In this document: one piece after another, positions 1-8,121 of the stretch
Layout of the letters: every line of letters begins with the position of its first letter
Position numbering within the stretch: the first letter of the stretch is position 1
Assembly (NCBI GenBank): GCA_003450655.1
Contig: DMFG01000002.1
Span: 1-11,222, forward strand
Reading direction: 5' to 3'
Length of the DNA stretch: 11,222 nt
Source of the DNA: Coxiellaceae bacterium
Lineage (GTDB): Bacteria > Pseudomonadota > Gammaproteobacteria > Coxiellales > Coxiellaceae
Program-made: the position numbers and the translations under genes
The notes under the pieces: generated by a model
Database searches by the model: none
Told to the model about the DNA's origin: nothing
The model's input: only the letters and a program-made list of their open reading frames with translations

Positions 1-555
1 AAAACTAAAAACTGTAATATCTGAATACTTGCAGGAGCCAACTAAGCCATTATCATAAGTAGCACCAACAGCATGCGAAGCATCCTCGATAATATGAAAA
101 CCATATTTATTAGATAACTCTTTAATTGCATGCATATCACAAGACTTCCCAGAGAAATGAACTGCAATCACTATCTTAGGTAATTTACCTTCTTTTTCTG
201 CTTTAATTAGCTTATCTTCAAGTGCATCTATGCATATATTATAGTTATCTAGCTCGATATCAACAAAATCAACTAATGCCCCACAGTACAATCCACAATT
301 AGCTGATGCAACAAAAGTATTCGCAGATGTCCACAGGTAATCGCCTTCTTTTAAACCTAATGACAAACATGCTATGTGTAATGCTGCTGTAGCGCTTGAC
401 ACAACAGTTGCAAATCTCACATCAAAATTACTTTGCAACTGCTCTTCAAATCTTGTGATTGATGGCCCTTGTGTTAACCAATCTGATTGTAATACTTCAT
501 ATACGGAATCTATATCAGATTGGCTAATATTCTGTCTTCCATAAGGAATATTCAT
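1..555 (-). CDS. pseC: PseC, UDP-4-amino-4,6-dideoxy-N-acetyl-beta-L-altrosamine transaminase (5' part, cut by window edge)
   Basis: This is a PLP-dependent aminotransferase of the DegT/DnrJ/EryC1 family. In the pathway it transfers an amino group from glutamate to the 4-keto sugar made by PseB, the second step to pseudaminic acid, in the cytoplasm. The first 185 codons are visible, starting at ATG 555-553. The N-terminus MNIPYGRQNISQSDIDSV, the segment LWTSANTFVASANCGLYCGA (75-94) and IIEDASHAVGA (155-165, with the PLP-ring Asp at 158) are close to PseC proteins as I recall them. The frame is open to base 1 and stops just before the expected HPVK-type motif, so the PLP-binding lysine lies outside the window. 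The ribosome site is weak (GGTAG about 10 nt upstream). It lies 65 nt after the flippase gene and is read in the same direction, so it probably shares the pseB transcript. Other sugar aminotransferases are possible, but the pseB neighbour supports PseC. Confidence 0.9.
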   Translation of the reverse strand, partial: MNIPYGRQNISQSDIDSVYEVLQSDWLTQGPSITRFEEQLQSNFDVRFATVVSSATAALHIACLSLGLKEGDYLWTSANTFVASANCGLYCGALVDFVDIELDNYNICIDALEDKLIKAEKEGKLPKIVIAVHFSGKSCDMHAIKELSNKYGFHIIEDASHAVGATYDNGLVGSCKYSDITVFSF

Positions 556-620
556 AGTTAATCTACCAGAAATTATTTTTTAGTTGAATTTTAAAAAAAA
601 TCTTCACACAAAAAATTATA

Positions 621-1904
621 TTATATCTTTACAGGTTCAAGTTCTTTAGTTTGACTAACTAAAGAAAGTCTTCTCACCTTATTTTTACTATTAAATACAA
701 TAAATATTATTACCATACTCATTAACATAAAATAAGATAGAACCATCGATATACCACCACCGATTAAGCTCATATGCACTAATGCATACTTGGAGAAACT
801 AAGAGAAAAAACTGCGACAGATACATTAACAAAAGCAACAAATATTGTTTTTTCATAAAAATATGCATATGATACAAAAATAGAGTACACCGACTTTAAA
901 AAAAATGAAAATAGAACAATAAATGAGCAGGCTTCAGCTCCCTTATAACTCTCCGATATTATGAAGCTAAATGCTAACTTATTAACAATCAACAGCAATA
1001 AAAATATAGAAAAAAGCAGAAGAATAACCTTGAATGATGAGTGAAAAAATTGCTTTATATTATCTTTTGCCAATAGCTTAAAAGCATAAGGGGTCCAAAC
1101 TTTTCCTATAACAAAATCAGCATTCGACATTAACATACCCATTTGCTGAGCAATCGCAAATAATCCAACAAGATATAAGCCACCTACTTCTTTAACAGTG
1201 TATCTTAAATACAGCACAATAAAAAATGAAGAAAAAGAATATATTATTAGAGGAGACGAATAAGCTAGGAGATATCGAATTTCTTGTTTACATATCTTAA
1301 ATTTAATTTTTATTATATCATTAATCATACATATATTCGCAACAACCGCTATTATTGTAGCTACTATTTGTAATAAAAAAAATAGTGGTACAGTCAAAAT
1401 ATCCGTATAATATGAAAATATAATTAGAATAAGATAAGATACTCCGTATATAACTTGAACCGAAAAATACCTAAATGGCTTTTCCATCATCTGAAGCGTT
1501 GTAGTTAATATTAGCAAGACAGACTGTAATGCTGCACAGACAACAGCTATGCCACATAAAAATAAATTTAATGATAAAATATTTCCTACATAATGAACGT
1601 AAGTAATAACAAAAATAACGACCACCGCATTTATCACCAAAATGGACGAAAGAGATGTCGATACACAAATTGAAAAATTTTTGATATTAGATACAAAATA
1701 TTTTCGACTCACCCCACCACAAAATTCTCCACCAAAAAAACATGTGAACACAAATATTAAGACCTGAACCAATGAGAGATTCCCGTATTCACTTGGTCTA
1801 AAATAATTACTCAACAAGAATACAAGTAGCAATGGTACTGCTTTAGATATAGTAGTAGATACTGCATATAGAATAAAATCTGTTGAATATTTTTTAATAG
1901 TCAT
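621..1904 (-). CDS. Wzx-like polysaccharide flippase (oligosaccharide translocase)
   Basis: A 427-residue, very hydrophobic protein with about 12 predicted membrane helices (roughly residues 10-33, 43-60, 80-102, 110-135, 145-165, 170-192, 210-230, 240-258, 290-312, 325-348, 352-372 and 380-405). Its size and pattern fit the Wzx/RfbX polysaccharide exporters of the MOP superfamily, which flip undecaprenyl-pyrophosphate-linked repeat units across the inner membrane. The N-terminal segment with FRPSEYGNLSL and the central segment GLFAIAQQMGMLMS followed by WTPYAF resemble typical Wzx positions. It begins 26 nt after pseB and ends 65 nt before pseC, so it sits inside what is usually a contiguous pseB-pseC pair. 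No strong Shine-Dalgarno is seen before ATG 1904. The gene is notably AT-rich, with many ATA, AAA and TTA codons, as is common for transferred O-antigen or capsule genes. Membership of the flippase superfamily is fairly certain; the substrate is inferred from neighbours. Confidence 0.82.
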   Translation of the reverse strand: MTIKKYSTDFILYAVSTTISKAVPLLLVFLLSNYFRPSEYGNLSLVQVLIFVFTCFFGGEFCGGVSRKYFVSNIKNFSICVSTSLSSILVINAVVVIFVITYVHYVGNILSLNLFLCGIAVVCAALQSVLLILTTTLQMMEKPFRYFSVQVIYGVSYLILIIFSYYTDILTVPLFFLLQIVATIIAVVANICMINDIIKIKFKICKQEIRYLLAYSSPLIIYSFSSFFIVLYLRYTVKEVGGLYLVGLFAIAQQMGMLMSNADFVIGKVWTPYAFKLLAKDNIKQFFHSSFKVILLLFSIFLLLLIVNKLAFSFIISESYKGAEACSFIVLFSFFLKSVYSIFVSYAYFYEKTIFVAFVNVSVAVFSLSFSKYALVHMSLIGGGISMVLSYFMLMSMVIIFIVFNSKNKVRRLSLVSQTKELEPVKI

Positions 1905-1930
1905 ACGAAAGCTGTAAATTCACATTTTTT

Positions 1931-2929
<999 letters not shown>

Positions 2930-2959
2930 TCAAGTTGTATTTTTCACGCTACCGCCCTA

Positions 2960-2994
2960 CTGGGTATCAGCATATTTTGACATTATTGATACAG
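2960..2994. repeat. Imperfect inverted repeat in the pseB upstream region
   Basis: GTATCA at 2964-2969 pairs with TGATAC at 2987-2992. The pairing extends outward as CTG (2960-2962) with CAG (2992-2994 shares the edge) if one or two G residues bulge. The loop is 17 nt. It lies about 40-70 nt upstream of the pseB start, where a regulator could bind or a leader hairpin could form, but six paired bases in AT-rich DNA can arise by chance. Confidence 0.25.
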
Positions 2995-2998
2995 GCAG

Positions 2999-3016
2999 TG
3001 CGTTGCTATTAACGCA
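2999..3016. repeat. Small hairpin in the pseB upstream region
   Basis: TGCGTT (2999-3004) and AACGCA (3011-3016) form a perfect 6-bp stem with a 6-nt loop, about 75-95 nt upstream of pseB. No T-run follows on either strand, so it does not look like a terminator. Its role is unknown, and it could be chance. Confidence 0.25.
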
Positions 3017-3252
3017 AATACCTAAAGACTACAAAGATAAAACAAGATCATTAGCGAATTAAGAACCAGACGGTACCTATCAACTAATGACACTGCGAAA
3101 ACGAAAGGGGTGTTTTATAGAAGCACACAAAATAGAGATTCCTTGTGTATCGAGCATCCTTTCACGTTCCTTAAAAGTTTCTTATCCTTGAATCCGTCAA
3201 TGATTATTACAGACCTATTAGGGGTAATCAACTAACTCCCAGATTTAAATCA

Positions 3253-3280
3253 CAAAAAAAAAACCACTGTTTTTTATTTG
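3253..3280. terminator. AT-rich hairpin, possible weak terminator
   Basis: CAAAAAAAAAAC (3253-3264) pairs with GTTTTTTATTTG (3269-3280) around the 4-nt loop CACT: a 12-bp stem with one A-A mismatch. The stem is nearly all A-T, so its stability is modest. Each strand has a T-rich arm, which could slow polymerase in both directions. It lies about 75 bp upstream of the plus-strand gene, so it might mark the end of a lost upstream transcript or act on promoter DNA structure. Confidence 0.35.
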
Positions 3281-3297
3281 CTCTAACCTGCTTCTTT

Positions 3298-3326
3298 TTG
3301 TTCATTTTTTACTCAAATCATAGGTT
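3298..3326 (+). promoter_or_regulatory. Candidate sigma-70 promoter for the PF14907-type gene
   Basis: TTGTTC (3298-3303) and TAGGTT (3321-3326) are separated by 17 bp, in the right place for the gene starting at 3356. The -35 match is fair and the -10 match poor (three of six). It is offered only because the position and spacing fit. The same AGG could instead be a ribosome site for the ATG at 3330, in which case this would not be the -10. Confidence 0.22.
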
Positions 3327-3355
3327 TTTATGCGTTTTCCTAAAATCGATAGAGC

Positions 3356-4471
3356 ATGCTACAGTTAATAAAAAATGACACGGAAGACACCTTGCAAACC
3401 ACGCTACCAAACCCGCCTATTGAGCACTACCAAACACATCGTATTGTTGGGGAAACCTATTTACACCTCATGAGCACCCAGCAACCCATCCACTCCACAT
3501 TATCAAACGCTGTTAAACAACAACGACATCAGGCTCTTAAACTCATCCAAGCATTAACTGAAGTTCATGCAGCACTCAGTCCACATATGCCATTGCTGCA
3601 CATTAAGGGCCCAACTCTCAGTCAACTCATCTACCAAGATCCTTGTGTTCGAACCGCTAAAGACATTGATCTGTTAGTGCTAAAAGAAGACCTAGCGCGC
3701 GCTCATGAACTGATCGAACAATTAGGGTATGTGCGCATATCACCTTCTCGCCCACTCAGCGGGAAAACACTTGACGTTGCGATTGATTTTGGTAAAGACT
3801 TCAAATATCTTCACCCAGAATCAGGTGTCTGCATTGAGTGTCACTATCAACTCTTCATCAACCCGAAATTGTTAACCATTGCACAGAAAACTCTTTGGCA
3901 AAACACCACATCCGTGACGATTGGCCAAACAGTTTATCCAACACTGTCACCTGCCATTTATTTTCTGTATCTCTGCACACACGGACTATACTCAGGCTAC
4001 TCAAGACTGCACTGGCTATACGACGTGCAGGCTTTTATTGACTCAGTAACATTTGACCATCAAGCATGCCTCGCCTTGGCAGAGCAACACCAACTCACTC
4101 ATATCATAGGCGCCTCATTATTACTGACTAAAGACAAACTGAATAGCCATACACCGGCCACCTTTACCGATACGCTTAAGGATAAACAGTCGATAGTGCT
4201 CTACAACCACAGCAAAACCTTTCTAGAGAATTACCACACAAGGCCTGATATGATCAAAAATGTCAGACTTCGCTACCAGTCCTTTCTGATGCATCGCACC
4301 CTGAGCTATCGCCTTAACTGGTATCGCTATGAATTCTACTCCAATGATCTATTCGTAAAATGCCCGACGCTCACACGGATTAAGGGCTTATACCATGTGA
4401 TCAAACCCTTTTATTTTGCTTATCGCTTATTGCGCGCCCTGATGCCACTACGACAGCTTCGCTCGAAATAA
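3356..4471 (+). CDS. Nucleotidyltransferase-fold family protein (PF14907-like)
   Basis: A 371-residue soluble protein that I assign to the uncharacterised nucleotidyltransferase family (PF14907) within the Pol-beta-like superfamily. The supporting motifs are LHIKGPTLSQLIY (81-93, with Lys84-Gly85), an arginine before the acidic pair (Arg99), DIDLLV (103-108, the two likely metal-binding aspartates), then EQLGY (121-125) and ECHYQLF (161-167), matching the family's E-x-H element. Members often occur in polysaccharide loci, but the natural substrate is not known to me. The start at ATG 3356 is the earliest possible, because an in-frame TAG lies at 3350-3352. Its ribosome site is poor. The gene stands alone on the plus strand, diverges from pseB, and its last 24 nt overlap the convergent gene on the other strand. 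The C-terminal half is rich in Tyr, Leu and Arg and has no motif I recognise. Confidence 0.72.
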   Translation: MLQLIKNDTEDTLQTTLPNPPIEHYQTHRIVGETYLHLMSTQQPIHSTLSNAVKQQRHQALKLIQALTEVHAALSPHMPLLHIKGPTLSQLIYQDPCVRTAKDIDLLVLKEDLARAHELIEQLGYVRISPSRPLSGKTLDVAIDFGKDFKYLHPESGVCIECHYQLFINPKLLTIAQKTLWQNTTSVTIGQTVYPTLSPAIYFLYLCTHGLYSGYSRLHWLYDVQAFIDSVTFDHQACLALAEQHQLTHIIGASLLLTKDKLNSHTPATFTDTLKDKQSIVLYNHSKTFLENYHTRPDMIKNVRLRYQSFLMHRTLSYRLNWYRYEFYSNDLFVKCPTLTRIKGLYHVIKPFYFAYRLLRALMPLRQLRSK

Positions 4472-5323
4472 AGCCGCCTTATGATAGTCATCTTGCTCAC
4501 AAGTAAAGTACACCGTGTCTTTATTCACAACCGTCATCCCCTCAATTTGAGCTAACTGATCCAACTTCCAAATCGACTCAGGGACCCAATGTTCATATTT
4601 TTTGGTGTATCTCATCACATACGGCCGTAAGCCAATCAGTGACAATCTGTAACCCACTAACCACAACTGATCTTGATACCTGGAAGCATCAGTCACCAAC
4701 ATAGCAGTCGGCAAAGCTGCTTGTGGTGTTAACGACTGCAAACCGAGATCAATGGGCAAGGTATAACTCAGCACCTGAGAGGGATCTTGCCAGTTCTTAT
4801 TAAAAAGAGTAATGGTCTTAGCATCGACAACCATTGCCTCAGCATCATACGGGTGCTGATACCACTCTTTAGAGGGTTGAAAATCAGGATAACGAAACTT
4901 AATCTTTTTCACGTTTACACGGCATGAAGAAGCATGATCCAAGCATGACAAATCAGCCTTATTAATACGATAGATCGTTATCTCTCCACGTTTTCCGGCA
5001 TTATTACCAATATCACCCACAAATAGATAATCAGAATTTTGTGATATAGCCTCCCAATCTCTATTTCTGACGCCCCTCATACGAATCGTTTTTTTAATCG
5101 CACCGCTCTTGGGGTCTAAGCCATATAAAGTCCTTGAATATGAATCAACCTGGGTCCATAGCAAGCCACGGTAAAGAATCAGGCCAGAAGTTTCACGAAG
5201 TGCTTTGGGTAAGACAGCGACCCGCTCTAAATGCATCACCTGCGCACGTGGCAATGCGTGAACCACCGACACACCCAGCGACAGCATCACACACATCCAT
5301 TGCATTAATCGCCAATTACACAT
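4448..5323 (-). CDS. Secreted beta-propeller-like protein of unknown function
   Basis: A 291-residue protein with a likely Sec signal peptide: a short Arg-containing start, a hydrophobic core (about 7-20) and a cleavage-like VHA at 21-23. The mature part looks like a single beta-propeller. It has SGLI (46-49), DWEAI (89-93), GDIGNN (103-108), DAEAM (160-164) and IEGMT (260-264). Such repeated acidic 'EA/EG' loops occur in phytase-like or SdiA-regulated-type propellers. Two cysteines at 127 and 134 could form a disulfide after export. I infer an envelope or periplasmic location; no substrate can be named. ATG 5323 has a strong ribosome site, AGGAG, 5 nt upstream, which overlaps the galE stop codon. 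It is probably the last gene of the long leftward unit. Its 3' end overlaps the convergent gene by 24 nt, and no hairpin terminator is visible there. Confidence 0.65.
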   Translation of the reverse strand: MCNWRLMQWMCVMLSLGVSVVHALPRAQVMHLERVAVLPKALRETSGLILYRGLLWTQVDSYSRTLYGLDPKSGAIKKTIRMRGVRNRDWEAISQNSDYLFVGDIGNNAGKRGEITIYRINKADLSCLDHASSCRVNVKKIKFRYPDFQPSKEWYQHPYDAEAMVVDAKTITLFNKNWQDPSQVLSYTLPIDLGLQSLTPQAALPTAMLVTDASRYQDQLWLVGYRLSLIGLRPYVMRYTKKYEHWVPESIWKLDQLAQIEGMTVVNKDTVYFTCEQDDYHKAALFRAKLS

Positions 5324-5331
5324 GGTTACTC

Positions 5332-6360
5332 CTACTGCACCTCTAAGCTATGCCACCAATGTTGTTGAGCAACCCATGCTTGCGAAATAATGGTATCAAG
5401 GTCATCATAATGCGGCTGCCAACCACAACACGCTCTCAAGCTGGCTGCATCAGCAATCAATGTTGCAGGATCACCCGCACGTCGAGGATGCAGCTCGACA
5501 GGAATAGCATGCCCAGTAACGCGGCGAGCTGCTTCAATCACAGCCTGCACGGAAAAACCAGAAGAGCTACCAACATTAAATGCTCGTGTTTCTCCACCGT
5601 TATGTAAAAACAGAAGAGCTAAAGCATGAGCTGCACACAGATCCATCACATGAATAAAGTCTCGCACACAACTACCATCGGCTGTTGGATAATCATCGCC
5701 ATACTGATAAAACTGTTGACGACGCCCCATTGCCACTTCTAGCAATAAAGGAATGAGATGCGTTTCAGGTTGATGCCGTTCCGCCAAATAACCCAGCGGA
5801 TGAGCACCAGATGCATTGAAATAACGCAAGGCCACAGACTGCAAACCATAGGCTTTCGCATAATCTTGCAGGACTTGCTCAACCATCCACTTCGAAGCAC
5901 CGTAAGGATTAATGGGTTGTTTAGGGTGATCTTCAGTAATAGATTCGGTAGTTGGTTCACCATACACGGCAGCCGTCGAAGAAAAGATAAGGCGTTTAAC
6001 GTCATGCGCCACCATAGCATCTAACAACACTAACGTCTTAGCCACATTATTATGATAATACTTTGCGGGATGTTGCACAGACTCCGCAACCTCAATATGC
6101 GCAGCAAAGTGCATCACAGCCGTCATCGTGTGCGCCTTAAACACACGGTCAAGCAAGCTTCGATCGGATAAGTCGCCCTCATAAAAAGGCACATGATCAG
6201 GCACAGCATCTCGATGGCCACTGGAGAGGTTATCTAACACGACTACGTCTAAATCATGCTCATGCGCATATGCCACCATGTGCGAACCAATGTAACCGGC
6301 TCCGCCAACAATCAACATAGCACCTGAGCGCTTTAATGGGTCTAATGATAATTGATTCAT
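5332..6360 (-). CDS. galE: UDP-glucose 4-epimerase GalE
   Basis: A 342-residue extended SDR enzyme that interconverts UDP-glucose and UDP-galactose with tightly bound NAD, supplying galactose for surface glycans. The NAD loop is GGAGYIGS (19-26). The catalytic region is FSSTAAVYG (126-134, Thr129 at the usual Ser/Thr position) and YGASK (153-157, Tyr153 and Lys157). LRYFNASGAHP is the typical GalE substrate segment. Two starts are possible. ATG 6360 has a good ribosome site (AGGA, about 6-8 nt upstream) and gives a 14-residue extension before MLIVGG; the internal ATG at 6318 lacks one, so 6360 was chosen. The gene begins 36 nt after the MFS gene. Its stop codon is part of the next gene's ribosome site. 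A GalE acting on UDP-GlcNAc/GalNAc cannot be excluded from sequence alone. Confidence 0.92.
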   Translation of the reverse strand: MNQLSLDPLKRSGAMLIVGGAGYIGSHMVAYAHEHDLDVVVLDNLSSGHRDAVPDHVPFYEGDLSDRSLLDRVFKAHTMTAVMHFAAHIEVAESVQHPAKYYHNNVAKTLVLLDAMVAHDVKRLIFSSTAAVYGEPTTESITEDHPKQPINPYGASKWMVEQVLQDYAKAYGLQSVALRYFNASGAHPLGYLAERHQPETHLIPLLLEVAMGRRQQFYQYGDDYPTADGSCVRDFIHVMDLCAAHALALLFLHNGGETRAFNVGSSSGFSVQAVIEAARRVTGHAIPVELHPRRAGDPATLIADAASLRACCGWQPHYDDLDTIISQAWVAQQHWWHSLEVQ

Positions 6361-6396
6361 AAAAGTTCCTATTGTTATACGAACCGTTAATACGGG

Positions 6397-8121
6397 CTAT
6401 GAAACGGCCTGCCATCGCACACAATAGCGTTGAGATAATCGTGTTCTTTTTTGAAAATCACATTCAACAGCCACCGTCTTATAATGCACTTGCGATGACG
6501 AAGCTAAACGAGACACTATCGCTGACCACATCTGACGATGCTCTGCTTGCTCGGGTATCGCACAGATCATATCACCTGCCTGCAGTGCCAGATTAATCTG
6601 CTCAACCGCTTGATCGATACTAGTGACAATAATCGGCGCTTTATTAAGACGTTTAGAATAATAGTGATAACTCTTCGTCATCTCTTGACCCGGCCAAATC
6701 ACACTATGTAGAAATCTTGGGGAAGCCATTTGTAATAAAGACCAGTCCACAACACGATCTGACTGATGATCTAATAACACACCACCCTCATGAGATAACG
6801 CAGACAAACCCTCAACCCGTAAATCTGTCATGCTGCGCGTTAGATAGAATCGCTCATAGCGTATAAAAGACTGTGGAAAATAATATAAGCTCGCTAATAA
6901 ACCAACAAAACCTAGAACAATGAGGAGATTTAATTGAAACGCAATACTAAAAAAGTAATGAATTAATACAATACCAAACAGCAAATAGGCAAACATCGAA
7001 AGCATTTGCAGAAAATTATTAGTAGCCAAGACCTTTCCTAATGATGCCGGTTTAGCATGAAATTGAATCAATGCATTCAGCGGCACAATCAGCATCCCAG
7101 CAAATGTACCGTATAGAAGCATCATAACCACAATCCAGGGCTCACTGCGTAGCTGTGATAAAAAAATCAACCCCAAGCACATTGCCAAGGTCGCTAATGG
7201 GATCGTGGCAACCTCAATAAAACCTCTTGAGATTCTACCAGCAAACATAGCTCCAATTAAAATACCAATACCCGCCACACCAATGGAACTTAATGCAAAG
7301 TCAGCACTCGAACCCACCGACTCTTTAAGGTATCCGCCATAAATAGCCAGTAATTCTTGGTTAATCGCAAAAAACAATGACAACCCAATCATGCAGATAA
7401 AAATCACTCGCTTGTGAAAAGCCGTGCGCAAATAGGATCGTAAATATTGGCCTGTTACATAACTGGACAAACGATATTTTGACTGAGGGTCTGCAGCTGG
7501 TAAACGCAATAATCTAAATGTCATCGTGAATTCGAATACGGATAAAGCGACCAAAACAAACCCAATGGGCGCAAAACCCGTGATGAATTTTGCACGAGTA
7601 GTGACTTCAGCCAACCGATGTGCAACTAGCGCATTAGCAGAAAAAGTGAATACCGCTTGACTCACAACAATTGCGATAATAACCGCTGCTTGCACCATTG
7701 CATTCAGTCGAGCAATATTTGACACACCAAATGCTTCACGTATATAGCCATATTTAGCTGGTGAGTTGAGCACACTTTGCAAAGCCATTAAGACCGTGGT
7801 TGAAAAAGCCGGCCAAAACCAACCCTGAAAATAACACAGGGTTAAAAAAATCGTCAGTGGAATAGTACTGAACGAAGTGATCCGTAATATCAATATTTTT
7901 GGCCAACGATCGGCAATAAAACCCGAAAAAGTGAATAAAAACAAATAAGGCAATATCATTAAAGCATTTACAATGGATGACAACAACGTGTATTGATGTG
8001 CTGTTGAGGTGGCATAAACGGTGTCCATCATTAAGGCTTTATGCCCTATATCAACAAACGTATTTAAAAATGCAATCGATAAAAAAGCAAATGACGATTT
8101 AGGTGCAGCTTGGTGTTTCAT
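6397..8121 (-). CDS. MFS transporter (LplT/Aas-like) with degenerate PlsC-like C-terminal domain
   Basis: A 574-residue protein. Residues about 10-420 form a 12-helix major facilitator unit like the LplT/Aas lysophospholipid transporters, with LNTFVDIGHKAL near the start and SGFIADRWPK after helix 2. Residues about 430-574 look like an acyltransferase (PlsC) domain: VEGLSALSHEGGVLL, then DHQSDRVVDWSLLQMASPR, and later GDMICAIPEQ. The key motifs are altered. The H-x4-D box has become H-x6-D (His452, Asp459), and the FPEG box reads IPEQ (522-525), so it is probably not an active acyltransferase. The AMP-ligase domain of long Aas-type proteins is absent. ATG 8121 was chosen because AAGGAA lies 3-4 nt upstream. 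A start at 8151 would add ten residues deeper inside alr. The gene overlaps the alr 3' end by 23 nt, implying translational coupling. The substrate is inferred from the family. Confidence 0.78.
   Translation of the reverse strand: MKHQAAPKSSFAFLSIAFLNTFVDIGHKALMMDTVYATSTAHQYTLLSSIVNALMILPYLFLFTFSGFIADRWPKILILRITSFSTIPLTIFLTLCYFQGWFWPAFSTTVLMALQSVLNSPAKYGYIREAFGVSNIARLNAMVQAAVIIAIVVSQAVFTFSANALVAHRLAEVTTRAKFITGFAPIGFVLVALSVFEFTMTFRLLRLPAADPQSKYRLSSYVTGQYLRSYLRTAFHKRVIFICMIGLSLFFAINQELLAIYGGYLKESVGSSADFALSSIGVAGIGILIGAMFAGRISRGFIEVATIPLATLAMCLGLIFLSQLRSEPWIVVMMLLYGTFAGMLIVPLNALIQFHAKPASLGKVLATNNFLQMLSMFAYLLFGIVLIHYFFSIAFQLNLLIVLGFVGLLASLYYFPQSFIRYERFYLTRSMTDLRVEGLSALSHEGGVLLDHQSDRVVDWSLLQMASPRFLHSVIWPGQEMTKSYHYYSKRLNKAPIIVTSIDQAVEQINLALQAGDMICAIPEQAEHRQMWSAIVSRLASSSQVHYKTVAVECDFQKRTRLSQRYCVRWQAVS

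Noticed and set aside
592..600. Homopolymer A-run before pseC as a phase-variation tract
   Set aside because: It is only eight or nine bases long, lies outside the coding frames and does not sit in an obvious promoter spacer; AT-rich composition explains it.
615..625. Two overlapping TATAAT boxes (minus strand) before pseC
   Set aside because: The surrounding DNA is extremely AT-rich and no matching -35 element at a proper distance was found (best three of six), so chance is the simplest explanation.
5350..6024. Several open frames of 85-93 codons on both strands within galE
   Set aside because: They lie entirely inside a well-supported galE frame, have no family motifs and look like frame shadows.
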